NCBI GenBank assembly: GCA_030035585.1
Contig: CM057461.1
Location: forward strand, 166,233,624-166,297,623
Length of the DNA: 64,000 bases
Direction: 5' to 3'
Origin: Dugong dugon
Taxonomy: Eukaryota > Chordata > Mammalia > Sirenia > Dugongidae
In this document: positions 12,174 through 23,400 of the stretch, piece by piece
Layout of the letters: each line of letters starts with the position of its first letter
Numbering within the stretch: position 1 is the stretch's first letter
The notes under the pieces: generated by a model
What the model saw: the letters and a program-made list of their open reading frames with translations, nothing else
What the model was told of the DNA's origin: nothing
The model's database searches: none
Position numbers and translations under genes: made by a program

Positions 12174-12290
12174 TGGATTATAAATAAGGAAGCTGAAATG
12201 TAGAGCAATTAAGAGCCTTATCTTGCCCAAGACCATACAGCTAGTCAACCACAAATACAGATTCCAGACCAAGCCAGAAGTTCCCTTCTG
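12174..12290 (-). repeat. MIR SINE fragment
   Basis: Antisense MIR: GGAAGCTGAAATGTAGAGCA, TCTTGCCCAAGACCATACAG and CTAGTCAACCAC. Confidence 0.55.
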
Positions 12291-12988
12291 TTCATCTAAT
12301 GTCTTTATTTCCAGTGACTGAAGAACATTAAGTATTAGTATTATGTATTTCCTCTTAAAATAGCCCATTTAAAAGACCTAGCTAGTCTATCCCCATTTAC
12401 ATTCCTCAAACTCAGTCTTGCGATTAAAATATTTCCTTTGTCTCCAAGCTGATTATTCATATCCTTTTCATTAACATTAAACCAGAATAATTTCTACATA
12501 ATTCAGAACATTCTTGGTTTTGTTAGAAAACCCCTGTTATTGTATTTTCCCCACGTGACATCTTTTCGAATTTGTTATTCCATTCTGTTACATTCTCTCT
12601 TTGAGCACAGGCCTGGTAGCTCTGTGGGGAGCCTGGGGAGAAGCTCCTTCCTCATGCCTTCTGAGGATGAGCTTGTCCCACCTCAAGCATTGCAAGAACA
12701 AATGCCCTGACCAGGCATCAGAGGGCCTGAGTCCTAGTCCTATGCCAGCCTTCACTAGAATGAGAAAGTATCTTAAGTGCTCTTGACCTCAGTTTTCTCT
12801 TGCATGCCATGAAGAGATGTGACTAGGTTAGGGAAGGTATTATGTGTGCCCTGGGCAGACATCACTAATTATTCAAGGAATTTTCCCCTGCTGAATCTCA
12901 ACCCAGTTCTCTGCAGATTCTAGGGATCCATGGGAGATGACATCTAAGGTGAAAGCTAGTTACTGTCCTTGGTAAATATGAATGGTAA

Positions 12989-13812
12989 GGAGCCCTGGTG
13001 GTGCAATGATTAAGTGCTTGGCTGTTAATCAAATGGTCTGAGGTTCAAACCCACCAGCCACTCCATGGGAGAAAAGACCTAACGATCTGCTCCCATAAAG
13101 TTTACAGCCTTGGAGCCATCTAAGATACTCCACTGGTCACACTCCTTCTGGAGCAAGGGAGAATGAAAAAAACCAGACACAAGGGAAAGATTAGTCCAAA
13201 TGACCGATAGACCACAAGTACTATAGCCTCCACCAGCACAACTGGATGGTGCCTGGCTACCACCACCAACTGCTCTGACAGGGATTATAAGAGAGGGTCC
13301 CAAACAGAGCTGGAGAAAAATGTAGAACAAAATTCTAACTCACCAAAAAAAAAAAAAAAAAAAAAAAGGCCAGACTTTTTGGTCAGACAGACACTGGAGA
13401 AACCCTGAGAGTATGGCCCCCGGACAACCTTTTAGCTCAGTAATGAAGTCACTTCTGAGGTTCACCCCTCAGCCAAAGATTAGACAGGCCCATAAAACAA
13501 AATGAGACTAAAGGGGCACACCAGCCCAGGGGCAAGGACTGGAAGGCAGGAGGAGACAGGACCGCTGGTAATAGGGAACCCAAGTTCGAGAAGGGGAGAG
13601 AATTGACATGTCTTGGGGTTGGCAATCAATGTCACAAAACAGTATGTCTACTAATTCTTTAATGAGGAACTAGTTTGTTTTGTAAACCTTCATCTAAAGT
13701 AAAAAAATAAAATAAAGTTTACAGCCTTGGAAACCCTATGGGGCAGTTCTACTATGTCATGAAGGGTCACTGTGCGTCAGAATTGACTTGATGGCTTACA
13801 ACAGCAACAACG
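12989..13812 (+). mobile_element. AfroSINE split by an L1 3' end
   Basis: The head GGAGCCCTGGTGGTGCAATG runs to 13114 and the body and tail resume at 13732 (AACCCTATGGGGCAGTTCTA ... GGGTCACTGTGCGTCAGAAT) and end in a CAACAGCAACAAC tail. The 20 bases at 13095-13114 are repeated exactly at 13712-13731, so the interruption is a LINE-mediated insertion and the SINE is older than the L1. Confidence 0.9.
13115..13711 (+). mobile_element. L1 3' UTR end, 5'-truncated insertion
   Basis: About 600 bp of non-coding sequence ending in an A-rich tail (AAAAAAATAAAATAAA) and flanked by an exact 20-nt duplication. It is homologous to 46797-47301 through shared words such as CTGACAGGGAT, GGAGAAAAATGTAGAACAAA, CAAAGATTAGACAGGCC and a 'TGAGGAACTAGTTTG'-type end. 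A 23-base A tract at 13345-13367 lies inside the element; the other copy has only six A's there. The A tail, target duplication and 5' truncation fit an L1-family 3' end, but no coding part is present to confirm the family. Confidence 0.75.
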
Positions 13813-13934
13813 AGCTCCCACAGAGACCTGCTCTTAACATTTGTGGAGCCAGGGCAAGAGTACAAATGGAAGCTACACACTATATGTCTATATATTTTAA
13901 AATTAGAAATCAAGCTAACAACTGGTTAAGTAAA

Positions 13935-14133
13935 GTGTTTTTATGAAAATAATGCTCACCTTCTATGTTTGTTTGCCAACCGCGCCCTCCCCTGCAAAGT
14001 ATTTTCATAAGTGAGGTATTTTACGTGCTATAAAAGAAATCAGCATAGCATGCTTACCAAAATACCTCCCAGAGGGAGGGTGAGGTTGGCAAACAAACGT
14101 AGAAGGCGTGTGTTATTTGTGAAAAAATACGGT
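13935..14133. repeat. Long imperfect inverted repeat (hairpin)
   Basis: The left arm near 13935-14010 contains CACCTTCTATGTTTGTTTGC and CAACCGCGCCCTCCC. The right arm near 14052-14133 is its reverse complement with scattered mismatches (GGGAGGGTGAGGTTGGCAAA, then CAAACGTAGAAGGCGTG). The arms are about 76-80 nt with a ~42-nt spacer. It belongs to no family I recognise. A palindromic MITE or a recent inverted duplication would both explain it. Confidence 0.75.
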
Positions 14134-14719
14134 AATATGTGTTTTATTCTCTAATCTTCAAAACTATAGCTTCATACTAGCCTGGAATTCTAGGTTTGAA
14201 TTTAGAATTCCTCTACTCCTCAGAGTTCCATGTTGGAATGTGACAGCATGGGGAGAAGTAGTCATGGCTTACCTTGTTTTCTTCTCAAACTTGGTTGCTT
14301 CCCATAAGGAACAAGTCTGTGGTCACCCCAACCTGTATATCCGAGCTCTTCCCATTCTATACAAGCAGCAGCCTCCTGCTACCCCTCAGGCCTAGGTGAG
14401 AGCACCCTGGTGATTCAGCCTGCCTTGAGGACCAGGGCAAGATGATATCACAAGTCTTGGAAGAGCATGTGGGGCCATTTGGGTAGGTTATACTGGGGTC
14501 CTGGTCATGGGGCAGTTATGGGTTTCAGGTTGATATAGCTGATATCCTGTAGGCCCTGCAGAATCCTCTCCCTGTGAGAAGTGGGGGGAATAAACAAACA
14601 AAAAAAGGGCCAGAGTGGTGTCTCTAAAGAGCAAGTTTCCTCAGCCCTGACTGTTCTTTATCCTCTAGACACTATTGAGAATGAGTGCATCTTCTTTCAC
14701 CACTGGTCCTTTATGACCA

Positions 14720-15031
14720 TCTAAATGGTTCAGTGGTAGAATTCTCACCATCCATGAGGGAGACTAGGGTTTGATTCTTGGTCAGTGCACCACATGCTCA
14801 ACCACCAGTGGAGGCTTGCATGTTGCTATGATGCTGAACAGGTTTCATCAAAGCTTCCAGATTAAGATAGACTAGGAAGAAGGGCCTGGTGATCTATTTA
14901 TGAATATCAGCCAATGAAAACTCTATGGATCATGGGGATGGCAAAGGACCAGGTCAAGTTTGGTTCCATTGTGCATGAGGTTGCCACGAGTCAGGGGCCA
15001 ACATGACTGCAGCAACAACAACAACAACAAA
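14720..15031 (+). mobile_element. SINE with tRNA-Gly-derived head
   Basis: The head TGGTTCAGTGGTAGAATTCT followed by CACC, GAGGGAGACTAGGGTTTGAT and GCACCA matches tRNA-Gly almost along its whole length, keeping box A (TGGTTCAGTGG) and box B (GGTTTGATTC). After a linker, the body AAGGGCCTGGTGATCTATTT...AAAACTCTATGGATCA matches the long-form AfroSINE, and the tail GAGGTTGCCACGAGTCAGGG ends in (CAA)n like the RTE. It is a mosaic: its own head on a body and tail shared with AfroSINE. Confidence 0.85.
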
Positions 15032-15059
15032 TGGTGACCACGCTCAAATTTATATTTCC

Positions 15060-16285
15060 ACAGAAAGCTAGGGTATTTGAGAGTTTCACAAAGGAGGGAG
15101 AGGTCAACAGTGTCAAATACAGTAGAGAGGTTCAGTACGATAGGGACAAGAAAGTATCCATTGGGATTGGCAATATGAAGGTTATTGGTGACATTAGATA
15201 GACAAATTCCTACTTTAGTGGCTGAAAAGTGTTGAGAGGCAAGGAAGTAGAGGTAGAGAGTGAAGAGTGTAGAAACTTTTTCAAGGAGCTTAGCAGGGAA
15301 GGGAAAGCAAGAGAAAGGACAGTGGTGAACGTGAGATTTAGGGGAAAAAACTTTTTATTTTTAGTGGAAGGCATTAGAGAATGTTTATAGGCTGAGAGAG
15401 GACCTATTAGAGAGGGAAGGATGGAAAGTATAGTGACGTTTCAAGCAGGGGATTGGGGTCAAAAGCACAGGTGGAAGGAGTGGCCTTGAACCACAGGTAG
15501 GATGATTCATCTTCTGAGGCTGGAGATACTGGTAAATATAGGCAACTTTGTAGTTGGCATGTTGAGTTAGATTGTGATTGCTTTATTATTATTGTTTTTT
15601 CAATGAAGTAAGATGATAAAGAAAGAGATAAAGCCACATGCTGAGAATGAAGAGATCCGAGGATTTGGGAATTTAAGGAGCATGTTAAAGCTTTGGAGTA
15701 CTTGCTTAGAGAACGGGCGATGGAGTGGATCAAGACAGGAGAATTGCCCAGTGGCACATGGCAAAGCTGAGTTTGGAGAACATGAAAACTGAGTCGTAAA
15801 AAATCTGCAAGGTTGTATGATTTTCTTCAGCAGAGATTAGCAGCCCAGGTGGTGGAAAGAGGGGATAGCCTGAGGGAATGACCCAGAGTTTTGGTGCTCA
15901 TGCACAAAGTAGCTAGAAGAACAGGTGTGCAAGGGAGTGAGGTATGCAGGTAATAGAGTAGAGCAGGTGATCCACCATGGTCTGGGAGCTGGGAGGCTGG
16001 ATCAGGAGAAAAGTGAAGCTAGCAAGAGGTTGATCAACTCCAATAAAGTGGAGAACTCAAGGATGAGCATAGGTAACTGGAAGGTAAGTGTGAGAGAACT
16101 GGAAGGAAAGGAGAATCCTGGATGTTGGTGCTCAAGATTTCAGAGGTGAAGCAGTTGCAGGTGATGACAAGGCCCTGGGTGACACTATTGGAGTGAGTGA
16201 CTTAGGTGAAATGGAAGTGCGGATTAGAGTTGAGAATATCATGGAAACTTGAGGCTAAGGTTGATCGGATTTTATACATTGCAAT
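15060..16285 (-). mobile_element. L2 LINE, ORF2 region, antisense
   Basis: The plus-strand text (AGGTCAACAGTGTCAAATAC, GGATTGGCAATATGAAGGTT, and later antisense RT words) is the complement of the L2 reverse-transcriptase region. It is a long but badly decayed piece with no usable frame. Boundaries are approximate. Confidence 0.65.
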
Positions 16286-16579
16286 TAAAGGATAATTCAG
16301 GGCTTGAAGAAAAGAGGAAACTTGACAACACCATATAAAACTCTCTCCTCATTGAAGACACATGCCATCTGACAATGTTTTATCCACTCTACCTTTTTAT
16401 TTCTATCATTTACAAAGCTCCTGATATTTCCTCAGACACTTGGAAGACTCTGAAACTAGAGAAGTAATCGGTTGGAATCAATGGTGAGGAACCAGGAGAA
16501 TGTAGATCTGCCTGCTAAATTTAGAGTGAGCAACCTCCCTTCAAAGAATATCACAGGGGGAGCCAGAGCCTCCAGGGAG

Positions 16580-16795
16580 AGCATGTTGTTATCTACTGGG
16601 GAGTCAGCCCCCGACCAGCGATGACCCCATCCACAGTGGAACGAAATGCTGCCCAATCCTGCATCATTCCCATTATTGGATGTGAATTGGACTGTTGTGA
16701 TCCATAGGGCTTTCACTAGCTGATTTTCAGAAGTCGATCACCAGGTCTTTCTTCCTAGTTTGGAAGTGTCACTAAAACCTGTTCAGCATCACTAG
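16580..16795 (-). mobile_element. SINE body of the tRNA-Gly type, headless
   Basis: On the minus strand it reads GCTGAACAGGTTTTAGTGAC, then CTAGGAAGAAAGACCTGGTG and a GTCGGGGGCTGACTCCCC tail. This is the same body and linker as the SINE at 14720-15031. The tRNA-Gly head is missing. Confidence 0.7.
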
Positions 16796-17187
16796 GGAGA
16801 GCTAGGACTCAGTTAAAGCCTGAGAGGGTGGGAGTGCTATGTGAGGAGCTAGAAAGAAGCTACTGCCCTTGAAGAGGAGTTTCAGAGGGTGGTGGAAACA
16901 CTTGAGAGGGAGTGGAGAGGAAAGCATGGTGAGAGAAAGGAAGCAAGGAGCAGTGTGGGCATGAAAGTACAGGAAGGTAGGGGTGAACAGAGAGGATTGT
17001 ACTTTGGCTTCTTCCTCAGAATGACAGGACACATGCAGATTCTAAATAGTACAGTGTGCTTGGTGGTACTGCTGGGGAGGCAGGGCTGGTTGATTCCACA
17101 TGGCTTAGCAGCCTAGGAGTCAGGGATGTTGAGATAGGTAGTCTCAGAAGACTCAGCTTTATGAAGTTGGTGTATTGACTTTGGATT

Positions 17188-17220
17188 GTGGGGTGGGGTG
17201 AGGGTGGGGGAGGGAGGAGG
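17188..17220 (+). other. G-quadruplex-type G-run cluster
   Basis: GGGGTGGGGTGAGGGTGGGG and a following AGGG provide four or more G-runs of three or more separated by one to two bases, which fits the usual G3+N1-7 rule. No gene is nearby. Confidence 0.6.
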
Positions 17221-17239
17221 AAAGTGGACTGTGTTTATT

Positions 17240-17345
17240 AACAAGCCTCCATGTTAGGCAATCCACATACTTTGTTTCATTTAATTCTCATGATAATCCT
17301 GCAAAGGAAGCATCATTATCCTCATTTTATAAATGATGTGTCACC
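17240..17345 (-). repeat. MIR SINE fragment
   Basis: Antisense MIR: TTTCATTTAATTCTCATGAT, then TTATCCTCATTTTATAAATG. Confidence 0.55.
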
Positions 17346-17667
17346 TTGCCTGTAACATGATATGAATTTCTACATGAATGCAGATCTTTTGCTAAGAATC
17401 CAAAAACTAGGCAATGTATAGTTAGACAAAGAATACAGAGTAATAAAAAGACAAGTCAGTAACCATATAGCCTTCACGAGCTGCCTTTAGTTCTTAGACA
17501 ATATTTTCTTGTACATTTTCTGCCTCCTTTGTCTTAGCTCAGGGCCTATCTGTTTTATCACTTGACAGGATTCAAAGTGCTGTTTCTAACCTTCACCGGC
17601 AAAAATATTCAAATCCTATGCTTTCAAGTGTAATTCGTTTCATAGTGCCTCGCTCTGGGGAGGCAGC

Positions 17668-17905
17668 TTTGACGAACTGGAGGCACTGGATTGAGAATCA
17701 GGGTCACAGATCCTGATTTTGGTCCTTGCTACTGACAGACTCTGGGACCCTGGGCAAGACACTCAACCCCTCAAACTTCCTGTCTCTAAAAGAGGGATAA
17801 TAATGTTTGCACTGCTTACCTTGTAGGATTGATGTGGCGGTTAGCTGAGATGCTGTATGTGAATGGGTTTTGCAAGCTATAAAGTGCTATGCAGATGAAA
17901 AGGAC
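17668..17905 (+). repeat. MIR SINE, nearly complete
   Basis: Sense MIR: TGGATTGAGAATCAGGGTCA, GACCCTGGGCAAGACACTCA, CTAAAAGAGGGATAATAATG and the terminal AGTGCTATGCAGATG. Confidence 0.75.
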
Positions 17906-18193
17906 TGGTGCTCCTAAGGCAGGGCAATTCAGAACCACCTACTTAATGTCATTCCTCCGATAGTGTGGACTTGAAACGCGTCCCCACATTTTTATCTGAA
18001 ACTTTTGGGGCCAGTATGTTTCAGAATGCAAAGGTTTTCTGATTTTAGAAAGAAAAACAGTACTTGTACTGCATATTACTTGATACCCTCATTAAGGTCT
18101 GGGGCAGCACTCTAAATCCCCACATGAATGTAATTATTCACATTAAGAGGAATAAATAAAAATAATAAATAATCTCCTCGTTATTCAGGTCAG

Positions 18194-18867
18194 TGTGGTA
18201 GACAATGTAATAGCCTCCAAAGACACCAGGTTCTAATCCCTGTGTTGTTGTTGTTTGTTGCTGTGGAGTCGATTTCGACTCATGGCGACCCCATGTGTGC
18301 AGAGTAGCATTGCTCTAGAGGACTTTCAAGCCTGTGACCTGTTGGAAGCAGATTGTCAGGCCTGTCTTTGGAGGCGCCTCTGGGTGGGTTTGAACTACTA
18401 ACCCTTTGGCTAGCAGTTTAGCGCTTAACCATTTGCACCATCCAGGGACTCCTGTAAATGTTACCTTATAAGAAAAAAGGGTCTTTGCAGATGTGATTAA
18501 GGATCTTGAATTCGCCTGGGTTTTCTGGGTAGGCTGTAAATGCCATCACATGCATATGAGAGAGGGCCAGAGGGAGCTGTAACACGCAGAAGAAAGAAGA
18601 AGGCAATATGACTACAGAGGCAGAGATTAGTGTGGTGTGACCACAAGTCAAAGACTGCCAGTAGCCACCAAAAGCTGAGAGAAGAGGAAATGATTCTCCC
18701 CTAGAGCCTCGGGAGGGACTGTGGCCCTGCTGCCAGTTTGATTTGAGCTCAGTGAAACTGATTTCTGACTTCTGGCCTCCAGAACTGTGAAAGAATAAAT
18801 TTCTGTTGTATTAAGTCACCAAGTTTCCGATAATTTATCACAGCAGCCACAGGAAATGAATTGAATC
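18194..18867 (+). mobile_element. MLT1-type LTR split by an AfroSINE
   Basis: It begins TGTGGTAGACAATGTAATAG, then CTAATCCCTG | SINE | TGTAAATGTTACCTTATAAG, TTTGCAGATGTGATTAAGGA and ACTGTGAAAGAATAAATTTC, close to the MLT1C/D layout. The poly(A)-type AATAAA near 18796 is kept. It is clearly older than the SINE inside it. Confidence 0.85.
18243..18452 (-). mobile_element. AfroSINE, long form, inside MLT1
   Basis: Antisense: GTTGCTGTGGAGTCGATTTC, the long-form module, then the tRNA-like part (GGGTTTGAACTACTAACCCT) and the head end CACCATCCAGGGACTCC. Confidence 0.85.
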
Positions 18868-18991
18868 AGGTTTTGCTGCCAAATGCACTATGAAAAAGAT
18901 GCTGTATTTTCAGTTTGTTGCATTTTGGAATTGCAAATAAGAGATTGTGGACTCATATCTGGGACTGGCACCCAAATTCTTTCAAAGTGGT

Positions 18992-19497
18992 TGTCTCAGT
19001 CTTCAAGTGCTGCTATAACAGAAATACCACCAGTGGGTGGTTTTAACAAACACAAGTCTATTCTCTCAAAATCTCGTAGGCTAGAAGTTGGAATTCAGGG
19101 TGCCAGGTCCAGGGAAGGCTTTCTCTTTCTATCGGCTCTGGAGGAAGGTCCTTATCATCAATCTTCCCTTGGTCTAGAAGCTTCTCAGTGCAGAGACTCC
19201 AGGTCCAAAGGACACACTATTCTCCTGGCTCTCATTTCTTGGTGTTATGAGGTCCCCCTGTCTCTCTGCTTTTTTACATCTCAAAAGAGATTGACTCAAG
19301 ACACAACCTGGTCTTGTAGATTGAGTCCTGCCTCATTAACTGCTGTTGATCCTACCTTATTAACATCATAGATAGGATTTACAACACATAGGAAAATCAC
19401 ATCAGATGACAAAATGGTGGACAATCACACAATACTGGGAATCATAGCCTAATCAAGTTGACACATATTTTGGGGGGACACAATTCAATCCATGACA
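18992..19497 (-). repeat. Left (3') LTR of the MaLR-like provirus
   Basis: 506 bp from TGTCTCAGTCTTCAAGTGCT to TTCAATCCATGACA. It shares all blocks with the right LTR: GTGGGTGGTTTTAACAAACA, CTCAAAAGAGATTGACTCAA, and AATCACACAATACTGGGAAT. Unlike the solo copies, it runs straight on into the internal region (TTCTGCCCTTTGG). Confidence 0.85.
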
Positions 19498-20499
19498 TTC
19501 TGCCCTTTGGCCCCCCAAAATTCATGTCCTTGCCACATGTCTCACCCCATCACATCATAGCAAAAGTCTTAAATCAACTCCAAGTCCAAAATCCCAAAAA
19601 TTCCTCTTTATCTGTGAAATCTAGAATAAAGTTATCTGCTTCCAAAGGACAATGGTAGAACAGGCGCAAGCTAGATACTTCCACTACAAATGTGAGAAAT
19701 GGGAGGGAAAGAAGGCATAACAGACACAAGCAAGGCAGCAGAACACATTACATTAGCTCTTAAGCCTTGAAAATAATCCTCTGTTCTCTGAGACCATTTA
19801 GGCAATGGCCCTACCCTCCAGAATTGGATGTTGGCCACTCTCTGGATTCTGTGTAAAGGTACCACAACCCTGGGCTTCAGCTCTGCCTTCCAGGCCCGCT
19901 AGAATGGCAACTCTGCTCTCTCAGCTTTGGGTGGCCCCATTCTCCTAGTCCGTCTGAGTGGCAACTCCACCTTTTGAGATTGAGGCAACTCTGCTTCCTG
20001 TGTTCCTTTTCTCTTCAGCTTCTACTTCCTGGTTCCTTGGCCTTTCAGCCCCTCAGGATGCTCCGCCCATATCTGCCCTATGGGGGCAAGTGTTCCAAAG
20101 TTCTTTAGCTCCACTGCTAAGTGCCTGGAGGCACCCCACTCTGCCAGTACACTTTGGCTGGAAGGCACTCAGCTCTCTCGCTCCATGGGTTGGCTCCAGC
20201 ACTGCCTCACTCTTGTCTCTCGGTTCGGCTGTTAAAGTTTCTCTGCTGCTGCTTCTTGCTGTCTGCACCATCTCCAGTGTAACAGCTTTCTTCATTTACT
20301 TCTAAGTCCTCACCAGAATTGATGTCCATAATTTTTTTTTGATGTCCATAATTCTACCAACAGTCTCCTCAAGGCAATCTAGGCTTTTACTATTTGGCAC
20401 TTTAAAACTCTTCCAGTTTCTATCCATTCACAGTTTCAAAACTTTTTCCACATTTTATGAATTTTTAGAGCAGCACCCTACTCCCTCGGCACCAAATTC
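19498..20499 (-). mobile_element. MaLR-like internal region
   Basis: About 1.0 kb between the LTRs. Both edges resemble the antisense internal sequence of MaLR elements: CCCCCAAAATTCATGTCC at the left, and TTTTCCACATTTTATG, then AGCAGCACCCTACTCCC at the right. Next to the right LTR, the minus strand reads TTTGGTGCCGAGGGAGTAGG, a decayed primer-binding-site-like segment resembling the tRNA-Leu type. GATGTCCATAATT occurs twice (20319-20331 and 20341-20353), a small local duplication. No gag or pol frame is seen. Confidence 0.75.
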
Positions 20500-23400
20500 C
20501 ATCTTAGCCATCTAGTGCTGCTATAACAGGAATACTACCAGTGAATGGCTTTAACAAATAGAAGTTTATTCTCTTAGTCAAGTAGGCTAGAAGTCTGAAT
20601 TCAGGTGCCAGCTCCAGGGGAGGGCTTTCTCTCTCTGTCAGCTCTGGAGGAAAGTCCTTGTCATCAATCTTTTTCTTGATCTATCAGCTTCTCAGCACAT
20701 GGACCCCAGGTCCAAAGGGCGTGCTATTCTCCTGGCTCTTATTTCTTGGTGGTATGAGGTCCCCTGTCTCTCTGCTCACTTCTCTCTTTTATATCTCAAA
20801 AGAGATTGATTCAAGACACAACCTGATCTTGTAGATTGAGTCCTACTTCATTAACTTAACTGCCACTAATCTCACCTCATTTTCATCATATTGTTAGGTG
20901 CTGTTGAGTCGGTTCTGATTCATAGCGAACCTATGAACAACAGAAGGAAACACTGCCAGATCCTGCACCATCCTCACAATCTTTGTTATGCTTGAACCCC
21001 TGTTGCACCCACTATGTCAATCCATCTCGTTGAGAGTCTTCCTCTTTTTCTCTCTCTATTTTACCAAGCCTGATGTTCTTTTCCAGGGACTGATCCCTCC
21101 TGATAACATGTCCAAAGTATATGAAACGTAGTCTTGCCATTCTTGCTTCTAAGGAGCATTATAGCTGTACCTCTTCCAAGACAGATTTGTTCATTCTTTT
21201 GGCAGTCCGTGGTATATTCAATATTCTTTGCTAACTCCATAATTCAAAGGCGTCAATTCATCTTCGATTTTCCTTATTCATTGTCAGGCTTCCGCGTGCA
21301 TATGAGGCAATTGAAAACATCATGGTTTGGGTCAGGTGCACCTTAGTCTTCAAGATGACATCTTTGGTTTTTTAACACTTTAAAGAAGTCTTTTACAGCA
21401 GATTTGCCGAATGTAATGCATCCTTTGATTTCTTGACTGCTGCTTCCATGGGTGTTGATTGTGGATCCAAGTGAAATGAAATCCTTGACAATTTCAATTT
21501 TTTCTCTGTATATCATGATATTCCTTGTTGGTCCAGTAATAATGTTTATTATTTTGTATTTCTTTAGTTGAGGTGTAATCCATACTGAAGGCTGTGGTCT
21601 TTGATCTGCATCAATAAGCGCTCCAAGTCCTCTTCACTTTCAGCAAGCAAGGTTGTGTCATCAGCATAACGCAGGTTGTTAATGAGTCTTCCTCCAACTC
21701 TGATGCCCTGTTCTTTATACAGTCCAGCTTCTGGATACAGATACTTGCTCAGCATACAGACTGAATAAGGATGGTGAAAGGATACAACCCTGAGGCACAC
21801 CTTTCTTGACTTTAAACCACACAGTATCCACTTGTTCTGTTCAAATGACTGCCTCTTGATCTGTATACAGGTTCCTCATGAGCCCAATTAAGTGTTCTGG
21901 AATTCCCATTCTTCACAATGTTATTCATAATTTGTTATGATCCACACAGTTGAATGCCTTTGCATAGCTAATAAAACACAGGTAAACATTTTTCTGGTAT
22001 TCTCTGCTTTCAGCCAAGATCCATCTGATGTCAGCAAGCATATCCTTTGTTCCACATCCTCTTCTGAATCTGGCTTGAATTTCTGACAGTTCCCTGTCAA
22101 TGCACTGCTGCAATCGCTTTTGAATGATCTTCAGCAAAATTTTACTTGCGCATGATATTAATGATATTGTTTGATAATTTCCGCGTTCTGTTGGATCACC
22201 TTTCTTTGGAATGGACATAAATATGGGTCTCTTCCAGTCGGCTGGCAAGGTAGCTGTCTTCCAAATTTCTTGGCATAGATGAGTGAGCAGTTCCAGCACT
22301 GCATCTCTTTGTTGGAACATTTCAGTTGGTATTCCGTCAATTTCTGGAGGCTTGTTTTTTGCCAATGCCTTCAGTGCAGCTGGACGTCTTCCTTCAGTAC
22401 CATCAGTTCTTGATCATATGCTACCTCCTGAAATGGCTGAACATTGACCAATTTTTTTTTTGGTACAATGACTCTGTGTATTCTTTCCATCTTTTGATGC
22501 TTCCTGCATCGTTTAACATTTTCCTGGTAGAATCCTTCAATATTGCAAGTAAAGGCTTGAATTTTTTCTTCAATTCTTTCAGCTTGAGAAATGCCGAATG
22601 TGTTCTTCCCCTTTTGGTTTTCTAACTCTAGGCCTTTGCACATTTCATTGTAATACTTCACTTTGTCTTCTCGAGCTGCCTTTTGAAATCACCTGTTTAG
22701 CTCTTTTACTTTATCATTTCTTCTATCCACTTTAGCTACTCTACGTTCAAGAGCAAGTTTCAGAGTCTCTTCTGACATCCGTTTTGGTCTTTTCTTTCTT
22801 TCCTGTCTTGTTAATGACCTCTTGCTTTCTTCATGTATGATGTCCTTGATGTCATTCCACAACCCATCTAGTCTCCGGTCATTAGTGTGCAATGCATCAA
22901 ATCTGTTTTTGAGATGGTCTCTAAATTCAGGTGGGATATATTCGAGGTCATACTTTGGCTCTCGTGGACTTGTTCTAATTTTCTTCAGCTTCAACTTGAA
23001 CTTGCATATAAGCAATTAATGGTCTGTTCCACAGTCGGCCCCTGGCTGTGTTCTGACTGACATCCTTCCACAGATGTAGTCGATTTGATTCCTGTGCATT
23101 CCATCTGGCTAGGTCCAGGTGTATAGATGTAGTTTATGTTGCTGAAAAAGATATTTTCAATGAAGAAGTTGTTGGTCTTGCAAAATTCTATCACGCGATC
23201 TCCTGCATCGTTTCTATCACCAAGGCCATATTTTTCAACTACCGATCCTTCTTCTTTGTTTTCAACTTTTGCATTACAATCACCAGTAGTTACCAATGCA
23301 TCCTGATTGCGTGTTCAGTCAAATTCAGACTATGGAAGCCGGTAAAAATCTTCAATTCATCTTTGACCTTAGTGGTTGGTGCGTAAATTTGAATAATAGT

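Noticed and set aside
11940-12368. 142-codon minus-strand frame.
   Set aside because: Runs antisense through an AfroSINE and a MIR.
14720-14795. tRNA-Gly gene.
   Set aside because: The acceptor and anticodon regions are disrupted and the sequence continues into a SINE body and RTE tail, so it is a SINE head.
18883-19371. 162-codon plus-strand frame.
   Set aside because: It overlaps the left LTR antisense; no domain, no splice or promoter context.
21925-22365. 146-codon reverse-transcriptase frame as a possible live gene.
   Set aside because: Neighbouring RTE domains lie in other frames with stops between them, and the element is 5'-truncated inside an LTR.
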